Positions 26,588 to 35,100 of a DNA stretch of 64,000 nt are shown one piece after another; position 1 is the first letter of the stretch; each line of letters begins with the position of its first letter. The notes beneath the pieces are model-generated. The model was not told where the DNA came from and searched no databases. It was given only the letters and a program-made list of their open reading frames with translations. Position numbers and translations under genes: made by a program. The DNA comes from Georgenia_A wangjunii (GTDB taxonomy: Bacteria; Actinomycetota; Actinomycetes; Actinomycetales; Actinomycetaceae), in the NCBI RefSeq assembly GCF_036421915.1, contig NZ_JAZGOM010000007.1; one strand, written 5' to 3'.

Positions 26588-27819
26588 TGACCGCCGCCAC
26601 GACTGAGGACAAGGACTCCATGAAGACGGACCACACCCGCGCCACGGCCGACGCCGCCCACACCCACGGGCGCGGCGGCACGCCGCAGGCCTCGCGCGCC
26701 GAGCGCGCCACCTCCTTCACGCTCGCGGACTTCCCCGTGCCGAACGGGCGCGAGGAGGACTGGCGCTTCTCGCCCGTCGACCGCCTCCAGCGGCTGTTCG
26801 CCGGTGGCTTCACGAGCGCCGGACCCGTCGTCACCTCGACGACGGACGACGGCGTCACCCTCGAGCGCGTCGGCCGCGACGACCCCCGCCCCGGGCAGGT
26901 CGGGGCCCCGGGTGACCGGGTCGCCGCCGCCGCGTGGGACTCCTTCGGCGAGGCGCTCGTCGTCACGGTGCCGAAGAACCACGTCGCCGCCGAGCCGACG
27001 ATCCTCGCCATCACGGGCGACGCCGCCGGCGAGGCGGCCGAGCCCGCGGCCCAGCACGTCCTCGTGCGCGCCGAGCAGCACAGCGAGTCCCTCGTCGTCC
27101 TCGACCACCGCGGGGGCGCCGAGCTCGCGCAGACGGTCGAGATCGACGTCGCCGACGGCGCCCGCCTCACCCTCGTGTCCATCCAGGACTGGGACGACGG
27201 CGCGATCCACGTCTCCTCGCACCGCACCCGCATCGGTCGCGACGCGCGCCTGCGCCACATCGTCGTCACGCTCGGCGGGGACATCGTGCGCCTCACCCCG
27301 GACGCCGTCTTCGCGGCCCCGGGCGGCGAGGTCGAGATGCTCGGTCTCTACTTCACGGACGCGGGCCAGCACCAGGAGCACCGCCTCTTCGTCGACCACG
27401 CCGTGCCGAGCTGTGTCTCGCGCGTGACGTACAAGGGCGCCCTCCAGGGTGCCGGTGCGCACTCGGTGTGGGTCGGCGACGTCCTCATCCGCAAGGAGGC
27501 CGAGGGCACGGACACGTACGAGCTCAACCGCAACCTCGTCCTCACCGAGGGCGCCCGCGCGGACTCCGTGCCGAACCTCGAGATCGAGACCGGTGAGATC
27601 GAGGGGGCCGGGCACGCGAGCGCCACGGGCCGCTTCGACGACGAGCAGCTGTTCTACCTGCGCTCGCGCGGCATCGCCGAGGCGGACGCGCGCCGCCTCG
27701 TCGTCCTCGGCTTCTTCGCCGAGCTCATCAACCAGATCGGCGTGCCGCTCGTCCAGGAGCGCCTCATGGCCGCCATCGAGGCCGAGCTCGACCGGACGAT
27801 GGAGGCTGCGCCGCGATGA
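26587..27819 (+). CDS. sufD: Fe-S cluster assembly protein SufD
   Basis: SufB paralogue that completes the SufBC2D complex. 410 aa. PVPNGREEDWRFSPVDRL (family N-terminal motif), then a beta-helix core ending in DDEQLFYLRSRGIAEADARRLVVLGF, shared with SufB. The first ~40 residues are extra and low complexity (THTRATADAAHTHGRGG-like). ATGA overlap with sufB and with the Rieske gene. Confidence 0.96.
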   Translation: MTAATTEDKDSMKTDHTRATADAAHTHGRGGTPQASRAERATSFTLADFPVPNGREEDWRFSPVDRLQRLFAGGFTSAGPVVTSTTDDGVTLERVGRDDPRPGQVGAPGDRVAAAAWDSFGEALVVTVPKNHVAAEPTILAITGDAAGEAAEPAAQHVLVRAEQHSESLVVLDHRGGAELAQTVEIDVADGARLTLVSIQDWDDGAIHVSSHRTRIGRDARLRHIVVTLGGDIVRLTPDAVFAAPGGEVEMLGLYFTDAGQHQEHRLFVDHAVPSCVSRVTYKGALQGAGAHSVWVGDVLIRKEAEGTDTYELNRNLVLTEGARADSVPNLEIETGEIEGAGHASATGRFDDEQLFYLRSRGIAEADARRLVVLGFFAELINQIGVPLVQERLMAAIEAELDRTMEAAPR

Positions 27820-28160
27820 GCGCCCAGTACGCCGCCGACACGGGCGACCTCGCCCCCGGCGAGGCGATGCGGCTCGAGCTCGAGCGGGCGGACGGCTCCC
27901 CGCTGGCCGTCGCCCTCGTCCGGGACTCCGACGGCGACTTCCACGCCATCTCGGACATCTGCTCGCACGGGCAGGTGAGCCTGTCCGACGGCGAGGTGGA
28001 GGGCTGCACCATCGAGTGCTGGCTGCACGGGTCCTCGTTCGACCTGCGCTCCGGCAAGCCCCTTGCCCTGCCCGCCACCCAGCCCGTCCCGGTCTACCCC
28101 GTGTCCCTCGAGGGCGCGCGCGTCCTCGTCGACGTCGACGCAACCGTCGACGCCGGCTGA
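27816..28160 (+). CDS. Rieske-type 2Fe-2S ferredoxin in the suf operon
   Basis: 114-residue Rieske protein. The cluster ligands are in CSHGQVSL and CWLHGSSFDL, the CxH...CxxH pattern. It resembles the small ferredoxin component of non-heme dioxygenases, but it is embedded between sufD and sufC as in many Actinobacteria, so a role in electron supply or cluster transfer during assembly is inferred. Coupled to sufD by ATGA. Confidence 0.92.
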   Translation: MSAQYAADTGDLAPGEAMRLELERADGSPLAVALVRDSDGDFHAISDICSHGQVSLSDGEVEGCTIECWLHGSSFDLRSGKPLALPATQPVPVYPVSLEGARVLVDVDATVDAG

Positions 28161-28196
28161 CCGGCGCCCCACCCCAGACTTCAGGAAAGAGAAGAC

Positions 28197-28955
28197 ATGT
28201 CTACCCTTGAGATCAAGAACCTCCACGTCAGCGTCGAGACGAACGACGGCCCCAAGCCGATCCTGCGCGGCGTCGACCTGACGATCCGCTCCGGCGAGGT
28301 CCACGCGATCATGGGCCCGAACGGCTCCGGCAAGTCCACGCTCGCGTACTCCATCGCCGGCCACCCCAAGTACCAGGTCACCGACGGCGAGGTGCTCCTC
28401 GACGGGGAGAACGTCCTCGAGATGAGCGTCGACGAGCGCGCCCGCGCCGGCCTCTTCCTCGCCATGCAGTACCCGGTCGAGGTCCCCGGCGTCACCGTCT
28501 CGAACTTCCTCCGCACCGCGAAGACCGCCATCACCGGCGAGGCCCCGGCCCTGCGCACGTGGGTCAAGGACGTCAAGGGCGCCATGGACAAGCTCCGCAT
28601 GGACCCCGACTTCGCCCAGCGCGACGTCAACCACGGCTTCTCCGGCGGCGAGAAGAAGCGCCACGAGATCCTCCAGATGGAGCTCCTCGCGCCGAAGTTC
28701 GCCGTCCTCGACGAGACCGACTCGGGCCTCGACGTCGACGCGCTGCGCGTCGTCTCCGAGGGCGTCAACCGGGTCCACTCCGAGATCGGGATGGGCGTCA
28801 TGCTCATCACCCACTACACCCGGATCCTCAACTACATCACCCCGGACTTCGTCCACGTCTTCGTCGAGGGCCGCGTCGCCGAGCAGGGCGGCCCCGAGCT
28901 CGCCCAGCAGCTCGAGGCCGAGGGCTACGACAAGTACGCCACGACGACCGTCTGA
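28197..28955 (+). CDS. sufC: Fe-S assembly ATPase SufC
   Basis: ABC-type ATPase of SufBC2D, 252 aa. Walker A is GPNGSGKSTL, the signature is GFSGGEKKRHEILQ, Walker B is FAVLDETDSGLD (with the SufC-typical Asp-Glu-Thr) and the switch His is in ITHYTR. AGGAAAGAG precedes the ATG. It powers scaffold rearrangement during cluster assembly and release. Confidence 0.97.
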   Translation: MSTLEIKNLHVSVETNDGPKPILRGVDLTIRSGEVHAIMGPNGSGKSTLAYSIAGHPKYQVTDGEVLLDGENVLEMSVDERARAGLFLAMQYPVEVPGVTVSNFLRTAKTAITGEAPALRTWVKDVKGAMDKLRMDPDFAQRDVNHGFSGGEKKRHEILQMELLAPKFAVLDETDSGLDVDALRVVSEGVNRVHSEIGMGVMLITHYTRILNYITPDFVHVFVEGRVAEQGGPELAQQLEAEGYDKYATTTV

Positions 28956-28977
28956 CCCACCAAGGAGAACCCCGCCG

Positions 28978-30282
28978 ATGACCGCTGCCCAGCCGCTGAG
29001 CGCGCTCGCGCTCAGCGCGGCCGAGCAGGCCGCCGTGCGCGCCGACTTCCCGCTCCTGGGGCGCACGGTGCGCCACGGCCGCCCGCTCGTCTACCTCGAC
29101 ACCGCCGCGACGTCGCAGAAGCCGCAGTGCGTCCTCGACGCCGAGCAGGACTTCTACGAGCGCTCGAACGCCGCGGTGCACCGCGGCGCGCACCAGCTCG
29201 CGGAGGAGGCGACCGAGCTCTACGAGGACGCCCGGCGCGCGGTCGCGGCGTTCGTCGGGGTCGGCGCGGACGAGATCGTGTGGACGAAGAACGCGACCGA
29301 GGGCATCAACCTCGTCGCGTACGCGATGTCGAACGCGGCCCTCGGGCGCGGGGGAGACCGGGCACGGGCACGGCTGGGGGTCGGCCCCGGTGACGAGATC
29401 GTCGTCACCGAGGCCGAGCACCACGCCAACCTCGTCCCGTGGCAGGAGCTGTGCGCCCGCACGGGCGCGACGCTGCGGTGGATCGGGCTCGACGACGACG
29501 GCCGGCTCGCGGACCTCGACGTCATCACCGGGCGCACGCGCCTCGTCGCCCTCACCCACGCGTCGAACGTCACGGGCGCCGTCAGCCCCGTGGCCGACGT
29601 CGTCGCGCGGGCCCGGGCGGTCGGTGCGCTCGTCGTCCTCGACGCGTGCCAGAGCGTGCCCCACCTCCCCGTGGACCTGCGCGCCCTCGACGTCGACTTC
29701 GCAGTGTTCTCCGGGCACAAGATGCTCGGGCCCACGGGGATCGGTGCCCTCTACGGGCGCGCCGAGCTCCTCGAGCTCATGCCGCCCTTCCTCACCGGGG
29801 GGTCGATGGTCGAGGTCGTCACCATGGAGGCGACGACGTTCTCAGCCCCGCCCACCCGCTTCGAGGCCGGCACGCAGATGGTCGCCCAGGCCGTCGGCCT
29901 GCGCGCCGCGGTGGGCTACCTCTCCGAGCTCGGCATGGACGCGGTCGCCGCCCACGAGGCCGAGCTCACCCGGCACCTCCTCGACGGCATCGGCTCCGTC
30001 CCGGGGGTGCGGATCCTCGGGCCGAGGTCGCCGCAGGACCGGCTCAGCGCCGTCGCGTTCGCCGTCGACGGCGTGCACCCGCACGACGTCGGCCAGGTGC
30101 TCGACGACGCCGGCATCGCCGTACGGGTCGGGCACCACTGCGCCCAGCCGCTCCACCGGCGCCTGGGCGTCCACTCGTCCACCCGGGCCTCGGCCGGGAT
30201 CTACACGACGCACGAGGAGGTCGAGGCGCTCGTCGAGCACCTCGGCACGGTCCGGCACTTCTTCGGGGTGGAACATGGCTGA
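28978..30282 (+). CDS. sufS: Cysteine desulfurase SufS
   Basis: PLP-dependent class II desulfurase that supplies sulfur to SufU. 434 aa. VYLDTAATSQKP near the N-terminus, TEAEHHANLVPWQ (PLP-stacking His), FSGHKMLGPTGIGALYG (PLP Lys) and GHHCAQPLHRRLG (active Cys). An Arg/Gly-rich insertion of about 14 residues (LGRGGDRARARLGVG) precedes the TEAEHH motif. It starts 22 nt after sufC and its 3' end overlaps sufU by 8 nt. Confidence 0.96.
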   Translation: MTAAQPLSALALSAAEQAAVRADFPLLGRTVRHGRPLVYLDTAATSQKPQCVLDAEQDFYERSNAAVHRGAHQLAEEATELYEDARRAVAAFVGVGADEIVWTKNATEGINLVAYAMSNAALGRGGDRARARLGVGPGDEIVVTEAEHHANLVPWQELCARTGATLRWIGLDDDGRLADLDVITGRTRLVALTHASNVTGAVSPVADVVARARAVGALVVLDACQSVPHLPVDLRALDVDFAVFSGHKMLGPTGIGALYGRAELLELMPPFLTGGSMVEVVTMEATTFSAPPTRFEAGTQMVAQAVGLRAAVGYLSELGMDAVAAHEAELTRHLLDGIGSVPGVRILGPRSPQDRLSAVAFAVDGVHPHDVGQVLDDAGIAVRVGHHCAQPLHRRLGVHSSTRASAGIYTTHEEVEALVEHLGTVRHFFGVEHG

Positions 30283-30763
30283 CGCGATGGAGCAGCTCTA
30301 CCAGCAGGTCATCCTCGACCACGCCCGCGCCCGCCACGGCGCCGGCGAGCTCGAGCCGTTCGACGCGGAGTCCTTCCAGGTCAACCCGACGTGCGGGGAC
30401 GAGGTACGGCTCCGGGTCGCCGTCGAGCACACCGTCGCCGGTCCCCGCATCACCGGCGTCGGCTGGGTCGGCCAGGGGTGCTCGATCTCCCAGGCGTCCC
30501 TGTCCGTCCTCACCGACCTCGTCACCGGCACCGACGTCGCCACCGCCGAGCGGGTGGGGGAGAGCTTCCGCGAGCTCATGCGCAAGCGCGGTGCCGAGCT
30601 CGACCCCGAGCGGCAGGACAGCCTCGGGGACGCCACCGCCTTCACGGGGGTCGCGCGCTACTCGGCGCGCGTCAAGTGCGCGCTCCTGGGTTGGATGGCC
30701 CTGCGCGACGCCCTCATCCACGCCCTGACGGCCGAGCCGTCGACACAGGAGGAGAACTCATGA
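30275..30763 (+). CDS. sufU: Sulfur-transfer protein SufU
   Basis: Zinc-dependent sulfurtransferase partner of SufS, 162 aa. Zn ligands and catalytic Cys lie in NPTCGDEV, GQGCSISQAS and ARVKCALLGW. The ATG lies inside the end of sufS and its stop overlaps the sufT ATG, so the three are tightly coupled. In Gram-positive bacteria SufU accepts the persulfide rather than acting as a scaffold. Confidence 0.95.
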   Translation: MADAMEQLYQQVILDHARARHGAGELEPFDAESFQVNPTCGDEVRLRVAVEHTVAGPRITGVGWVGQGCSISQASLSVLTDLVTGTDVATAERVGESFRELMRKRGAELDPERQDSLGDATAFTGVARYSARVKCALLGWMALRDALIHALTAEPSTQEENS

Positions 30764-31092
30764 GCGAGACCACCAACCCGGCCCCCACCACGGCGGCCGA
30801 CGTCGAGGAGGCCATGCGCGACGTCATCGACCCCGAGCTCGGGATCAACGTCGTCGACCTCGGCCTCGTCTACGGCATCACCGTGGACCAGAACAACGAG
30901 GCGCAGATCGACATGACGCTGACGTCGGCGGCGTGCCCGCTCACCGACGTCATCGAGGACCAGACCGCCCAGGCGCTCGAGGGCCTCGTCAACGGCAACA
31001 AGATCAACTGGGTCTGGATGCCGCCGTGGGGCCCGGACAAGATCACCCCGGACGGCCGCGAGCAGCTGCGGGCGCTCGGCTTCAACCTCTGA
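30760..31092 (+). CDS. sufT: Fe-S maturation factor, SufT/MIP18 (DUF59) family
   Basis: 110-residue MIP18-family protein with EEAMRDVIDPELGINVVDLGLVYG as the family core, split by the usual DPE loop, and TSAACPLTDVI carrying the conserved Cys. GGAGGAG precedes the ATG, which overlaps the sufU stop. It acts as an auxiliary factor in cluster maturation and ends the suf operon. Confidence 0.95.
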   Translation: MSETTNPAPTTAADVEEAMRDVIDPELGINVVDLGLVYGITVDQNNEAQIDMTLTSAACPLTDVIEDQTAQALEGLVNGNKINWVWMPPWGPDKITPDGREQLRALGFNL

Positions 31093-31099
31093 GGCGGCC

Positions 31100-31119
31100 C
31101 TGACGTCGCGTGTCGTCAG
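31100..31119. terminator. Short hairpin between convergent sufT and DUF1801 genes
   Basis: CTGACG (31100-31105) pairs with CGTCAG (31114-31119) around 8 nt. It begins 8 nt after the sufT stop and includes the stop of the opposing gene. Weak, without a T-tract. Confidence 0.3.
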
Positions 31120-31472
31120 CCGGCGCCGGCGTCCTCTCGCGACGCCAGCGCCAGCCGTGCGACGAGGTCGTCCGGGATGGGTCGGCGCGGCGTGAAGGTG
31201 ATGCCGGTCTTGGTCGCCTTGAGGCCGGCGGCCGCGATCTCGTCGGCGTGCTCGGAGATCGCCCCTGGCAGGAGGTACAGCCCGCACTGCTTGCTGAACG
31301 CCGCATAGCTCGCGACGACGGCACCGCCGATCGTGAACCCCGGCATGTTGTAGGCGACGATCTCCTCCGCCTCCGGCAGGGTGCGGGCCAGTATCGCGCG
31401 CAACCGCTCCAGCGAGGGCCGGAAGGGCTCCGGCGCCGCGGCGATGTAGGCGTCGTGGTCGGTGAACGTCAC
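31116..31472 (-). CDS. DUF1801 (YdhG-like) protein
   Basis: 118-residue protein with EEIVAYNMPGFTIGG, the YxMP(G/A)F signature of DUF1801, and ATKTGITFTPRRPIPDDLV at the C-terminus. Some relatives are called iron chaperones (frataxin-like fold), but function here is unknown. The GTG at 31472 is preferred over the one at 31478 because a TAGTGT box precedes it by exactly 7 nt. It lies convergent with sufT. Confidence 0.85.
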   Translation of the reverse strand: MTFTDHDAYIAAAPEPFRPSLERLRAILARTLPEAEEIVAYNMPGFTIGGAVVASYAAFSKQCGLYLLPGAISEHADEIAAAGLKATKTGITFTPRRPIPDDLVARLALASREDAGAG

Positions 31473-31479
31473 GGGCACG

Positions 31480-31485
31480 ACACTA
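31480..31485 (-). promoter_or_regulatory. -10 box TAGTGT of the DUF1801 gene, probably leaderless
   Basis: Minus-strand TAGTGT, 7 nt, then the GTG at 31472. It decides the start over the GTG at 31478, which would lie only 1 nt from the box. Confidence 0.5.
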
Positions 31486-32868
31486 GAGGTTGACCATGGC
31501 GCCCGTCAGCCCGCGGAACGCCTCCTGCAGGGCCTCGCCGAGCGTCGGGTGGACGTGGACGTTGCGGGCGAGGTCGCCGGCCGTCAGGCCCGTGCGGCGG
31601 GCGAGGGTGAGCTCGGGGAGCATCTCGGCGACCTCGACGCCGACGAGGTGCGCCCCGAGCAGCTGTCCGTCGGCGCCCGCGAGGACCTTGACGAAGCCAC
31701 GCGGCTCCGCCATCCCGCGCGCCTTGGCGTTCGCCGAGAACGGGAACCGCGCGACGCGCACGTCGTGGCCCTCGGCGCGGGCCTGCGCCTCGGTGAGCCC
31801 GAAGCTGGCGACCTGCGGCTGGCAGAACGTCACCCGCGGCATCATCCGGTAGTCCCCGAGGCCCACGGTCGGTAGTCCGGCGACGGTCTCGGCCGCCACC
31901 ATCGCCTGGGCGTCGGCGACGTGCGCGAGGGCGAGCTTGCCCGTGACGTCGCCGATGGCGAGCAGGTGCGGCACGGACGTCCGCATCGCGTCGTCGACGG
32001 CGATGGCGCCGCGCTCGGTGAGCGCGACCCCGGTGCGCTCGAGGCCGAAGCCGTGCGTGCGCGGGGTGAACCCGACCGAGACGAGGACGCGCTCCACGCG
32101 GAGCTCGCCCTCGCCGTCGGGGCCGGTGTACGTCAGCGTCACCCCCGTGCCGTCGTCGGCGGCGGTGCGCACGCTCGTCGACGTCCGCAGCGTGATCCCG
32201 AGCTCGCCGTAGGCCCGGGCCACCTCCGCGGAGGACTCGGCGTCCTCGGCGGGCAGGACGCGGTCGGCGTACTCGATGACCGTCACCTGCGCGCCGTAGG
32301 TGGCCAGGACGTAGGCGAACTCCATGCCGATGGCCCCGGCGCCGATGATGGCGATCGAGGCCGGGACCCGGCGGTCGAGGATCTGCGTCTCGTAGTCGAC
32401 GACGTTGTCGCTCAGGGGCACCCCGGGCAGCGTGCGCACCTCCGACCCCGTCGCGATGACGGCCGAGCCGAAGGTGAGTACCTCGGGGTCTGCCCGCCCG
32501 ACGGTGAGGGTGTGCTCGTCCTGGAGCTCCCCGTGGCCGTAGTACTGCCGGACGCCGTTCTTGCGCAGGAGGTGGTGGACGCCCTCGACACGCCCCTCGG
32601 CCGCGCGGCGGCTGTGGTCGAAGACCGGTCCGAAGTCACGCCCGACGTCCCCGACGAGCCCGAAGTCGGCCCCCTTGCTGGCGACGACGTTGACGAGCTC
32701 GGCGCCGCGCAGGAGCACCTTGGACGGGATGCAGCCCACCGAGAGGCACACCCCGCCCCAGTAGCGCCGCTCGACGATCGCGGTGTCGAGACCGAGCTGG
32801 GCGAGGCGGATGGCGGCGGCGTACCCGCCGGGACCCGCGCCGAGGACGACGGCGTCGTGATGCACCAT
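31483..32868 (-). CDS. lpdA: Dihydrolipoyl dehydrogenase
   Basis: FAD disulfide oxidoreductase, the E3 component of 2-oxoacid dehydrogenase complexes. 461 aa. VVLGAGPGGYAAAIRLAQLG (FAD site), GGVCLSVGCIPSK (redox Cys pair), IIGAGAIGMEFAYVLATYG (NAD site) and the C-terminal HVHPTLGEALQEAF (catalytic His). ATG with a -10 box 6 nt upstream and no SD. It stands alone, so it probably serves complexes encoded elsewhere. Confidence 0.95.
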   Translation of the reverse strand: MVHHDAVVLGAGPGGYAAAIRLAQLGLDTAIVERRYWGGVCLSVGCIPSKVLLRGAELVNVVASKGADFGLVGDVGRDFGPVFDHSRRAAEGRVEGVHHLLRKNGVRQYYGHGELQDEHTLTVGRADPEVLTFGSAVIATGSEVRTLPGVPLSDNVVDYETQILDRRVPASIAIIGAGAIGMEFAYVLATYGAQVTVIEYADRVLPAEDAESSAEVARAYGELGITLRTSTSVRTAADDGTGVTLTYTGPDGEGELRVERVLVSVGFTPRTHGFGLERTGVALTERGAIAVDDAMRTSVPHLLAIGDVTGKLALAHVADAQAMVAAETVAGLPTVGLGDYRMMPRVTFCQPQVASFGLTEAQARAEGHDVRVARFPFSANAKARGMAEPRGFVKVLAGADGQLLGAHLVGVEVAEMLPELTLARRTGLTAGDLARNVHVHPTLGEALQEAFRGLTGAMVNL

Positions 32869-32874
32869 GGCGCG

Positions 32875-32880
32875 AGGGTA
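32875..32880 (-). promoter_or_regulatory. -10 box TACCCT of lpdA, probably leaderless
   Basis: Minus-strand TACCCT is followed by CGCGCC and then the ATG at 32868. Confidence 0.5.
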
Positions 32881-32937
32881 GGGCTCGCGAGGCCGTCCCG
32901 TCGGTGCTTTGACGCACCTGACCGGCGGCGGTCGTGG

Positions 32938-34017
32938 CTACCGGCGGAGGTCGAGACCGAGCCAGGCAGCGAGCGCGCGGAGCTCGGCGTCGACATCGTC
33001 GGCTAGCGCGGGGGTGAAGGGGACGTCCTCGTGGACGGCGTGGACGACGAGCGCGCCCGCCTTGCGGTCCCCCGCGGCGTCGACCTTCCCGACGAGCCGG
33101 TCGCCGTGGAGGACCGGCAGGGCGAAGTAGCCCCAGCGCCGGGCGGCCTTCGGCTTGTACATCTCGAGGGTGTAGTCGAAGTCGAAGAGCTCGCGGGCGC
33201 GCCGCCGGTCGTGGACGAGGCGGTCGAAGGGGGAGAGGAGGGCCGTGCGGCCGGCGAAGGCGCGGCCGAGCGCACCGGGGTCGAGCCGCCACTCGCCCTC
33301 GGTGCCCTCGACGACCGCCGGCTCGCCGGCGTCGCCGACGTCCGCCGGTTCGACCGGCTCGGCCGTCGTCGTGGCGCGGGCGATCCCGAGCGCCCGCAGG
33401 CGCCGGGCGTTGCGCTCGCGGACGGCGTCCGCGTAGGGGACGGCGGCGACGGCGGGGTAGACGCGCTCGCCGAGGTCCCACAGGCGTTGGCGGCCCCGCC
33501 GGCCGGAGACGGCGACCTCGCCGCGCGCGGCGAGGAGCTCGAGCATCTGGGTGACGTTGCGGTTGTTGGTCCAGCCCGTCGAGGGCCAGGACACCGCGCT
33601 CGTGTCCGGGATGTCGCGCGAGAGCAGCGGGCCGCCGTCGCGCAGGCGCGCGAGGACGTCGCGGCGGAACGTGGCGTTCGCGCCGAGCCACTCGCGCGCG
33701 CGGGCGTAGGCGGGCGCCCGCTCCATCTGCGCGAGGTAGAGCGGCAGGTCGGCCATGGGGCGCACCGTCGCACGGAGCTCGAACAGGGTCCGGTCGTCGT
33801 CGAGCGCCCGCGTGAGGTGCGCCGGGGCGTACGCGGCACCGAGCCGGGTCCAGGCGACGAGGTCGGCGCTCGGCGCGACCGCCGCCGTCGGGTCGAGCTG
33901 GAGGAACGTCAGGTGGGTGACGACGTCGAGCAGGGTGGAGGGCCGCTCGGCGTCGAGGAGCTGGGCGCCGACGGCGACGCGGCGGGCCTCGGCCCGGCTC
34001 AGGCGGTGGACCGTCAC
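32938..34017 (-). CDS. Winged-helix protein of the AlkZ/YcaQ DNA glycosylase family
   Basis: 359-residue member of the HTH_42 family, to which the crosslink/alkyl-base glycosylases AlkZ and YcaQ (AlkX) belong. THLTFLQLDPTAAVAPSAD holds the Gln-x-Asp catalytic motif region, and tandem winged-helix segments follow. The end (LFDFDYTLEMYKPKAARRWG) matches the family. GTG start 10 nt after the zinc-peptidase stop, so the two share a transcript. It likely removes alkylated bases, but the activity is inferred. Confidence 0.85.
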   Translation of the reverse strand: MTVHRLSRAEARRVAVGAQLLDAERPSTLLDVVTHLTFLQLDPTAAVAPSADLVAWTRLGAAYAPAHLTRALDDDRTLFELRATVRPMADLPLYLAQMERAPAYARAREWLGANATFRRDVLARLRDGGPLLSRDIPDTSAVSWPSTGWTNNRNVTQMLELLAARGEVAVSGRRGRQRLWDLGERVYPAVAAVPYADAVRERNARRLRALGIARATTTAEPVEPADVGDAGEPAVVEGTEGEWRLDPGALGRAFAGRTALLSPFDRLVHDRRRARELFDFDYTLEMYKPKAARRWGYFALPVLHGDRLVGKVDAAGDRKAGALVVHAVHEDVPFTPALADDVDAELRALAAWLGLDLRR

Positions 34018-34027
34018 GGACCCGGCC

Positions 34028-34912
34028 TCAGAGGGCTCCGGCGGCGAAGGTGTCGCAGGCGGCCATCGTGCCCTCGGAGTATCCCGCGGTGAACCAGCGC
34101 TGGCGCTGCTCCGCCGAGCCGTGCGTCCACGACTCGGGGTTGACCTCCTGGCCGGCGCCGACCTGGATGCGGTCGTCGCCGACGGCGGCCGCTGCGTCGA
34201 GGGCGTCGGTCACCTCGGCCTGCGTGGGCGGGACGAGGAACGTCTCGCCCGACTCCGGGTCGACGACGGTCGCGGCGTGCCCGACCCACAGGCCGGCGTA
34301 GCAGTCGGCCTGGAGCTCGAGGCGGACGCCGTCGGAGGTCGGGCCGGCGCCCTGGCGATCGATGGCGTCCATCGTCCCGAGCTGGTTCTGGATGTGGTGG
34401 CCCCACTCGTGGGCGACGATGTACATCTGCGCGAGCGGGGCGTTCTCGGCCCCGAGCTGGGTCTCGAGCTGGGTGAAGAACCCCGTGTCGAGGTAGACAC
34501 TCGCGTCGGGCGGGCAGTAGAAGGGCCCGACGGCGGAGGTCGCGTTCCCGCAGCCCGTGCCCACGGAGGCCTCGAACACCTCGAAGCCCGGCATCTCGTA
34601 CTCGACACCCGCCTGCTCGGGCAGCGCGGCGACCCAGTACTGGTCGAGCGCGTCCGCGGTGAACACCATCCGGCAGTCCACGTCACGGTTGGCGTCGGCC
34701 CCGGTGCGGCAGTGCTCGAAGCCCGCGCCGGCGGTGGCCTCCCCACCCGCACCGCCGCTCCCACCCCCGACGAGGCCCGAGACGTCGGCCCCGCTGACGA
34801 GGTAGACGAGCAGGACGAGGACGCCGGTGCCTCCGCCGATCGCCGCCCCACGCGTGCCGCGGGAGCGGCGCACCCGCCGCGAGTCGGCGCGGACACCCTC
34901 GTTGAACGTCAT
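34028..34912 (-). CDS. Neutral zinc metallopeptidase (YpfJ family), membrane anchored
   Basis: 294 residues: a basic N-terminus (RRVRRSRGTRGAAIGG), one transmembrane helix (about 27-45) and a Gly-rich linker. The peptidase domain has IVAHEWGHHIQNQLG (HExxH zinc site) and a downstream Glu in RLELQADCYAG. The protein is predicted to face the outside. ATG start with -10 TAGCGT 7 nt upstream. It heads a two-gene unit with the AlkZ-like gene. Substrate unknown. Confidence 0.92.
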   Translation of the reverse strand: MTFNEGVRADSRRVRRSRGTRGAAIGGGTGVLVLLVYLVSGADVSGLVGGGSGGAGGEATAGAGFEHCRTGADANRDVDCRMVFTADALDQYWVAALPEQAGVEYEMPGFEVFEASVGTGCGNATSAVGPFYCPPDASVYLDTGFFTQLETQLGAENAPLAQMYIVAHEWGHHIQNQLGTMDAIDRQGAGPTSDGVRLELQADCYAGLWVGHAATVVDPESGETFLVPPTQAEVTDALDAAAAVGDDRIQVGAGQEVNPESWTHGSAEQRQRWFTAGYSEGTMAACDTFAAGAL

Positions 34913-34919
34913 GGCGCAC

Positions 34920-34925
34920 ACGCTA
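34920..34925 (-). promoter_or_regulatory. -10 box TAGCGT of the zinc-peptidase gene, probably leaderless
   Basis: Minus-strand TAGCGT, then GTGCGCC, then the ATG at 34912. Confidence 0.55.
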
Positions 34926-35037
34926 GGGCGGCCCGCCGACGCGGGCGACCGGGCACCGACGAGGACCGGGGCACCTGCGCCGCACACCCCGCTCCGGCAG
35001 CGGCGAACATCACCCGGGGGGCCACGCCGTCCGCGCG

Positions 35038-35043
35038 TAGACT
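35038..35043 (+). promoter_or_regulatory. -10 box TAGACT of the ABC-F gene
   Basis: TAGACT lies 57 nt upstream of the GTG at 35101, giving a leader of about 50 nt that contains no strong SD. ABC-F genes often carry regulatory leaders; no leader peptide was recognised. Confidence 0.45.
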
Positions 35044-35100
35044 GGACGAGCGCCTCGCGGCGCTCCCCCCACCCGTCGTCACTGTCTTGAGGTCTGCCCT

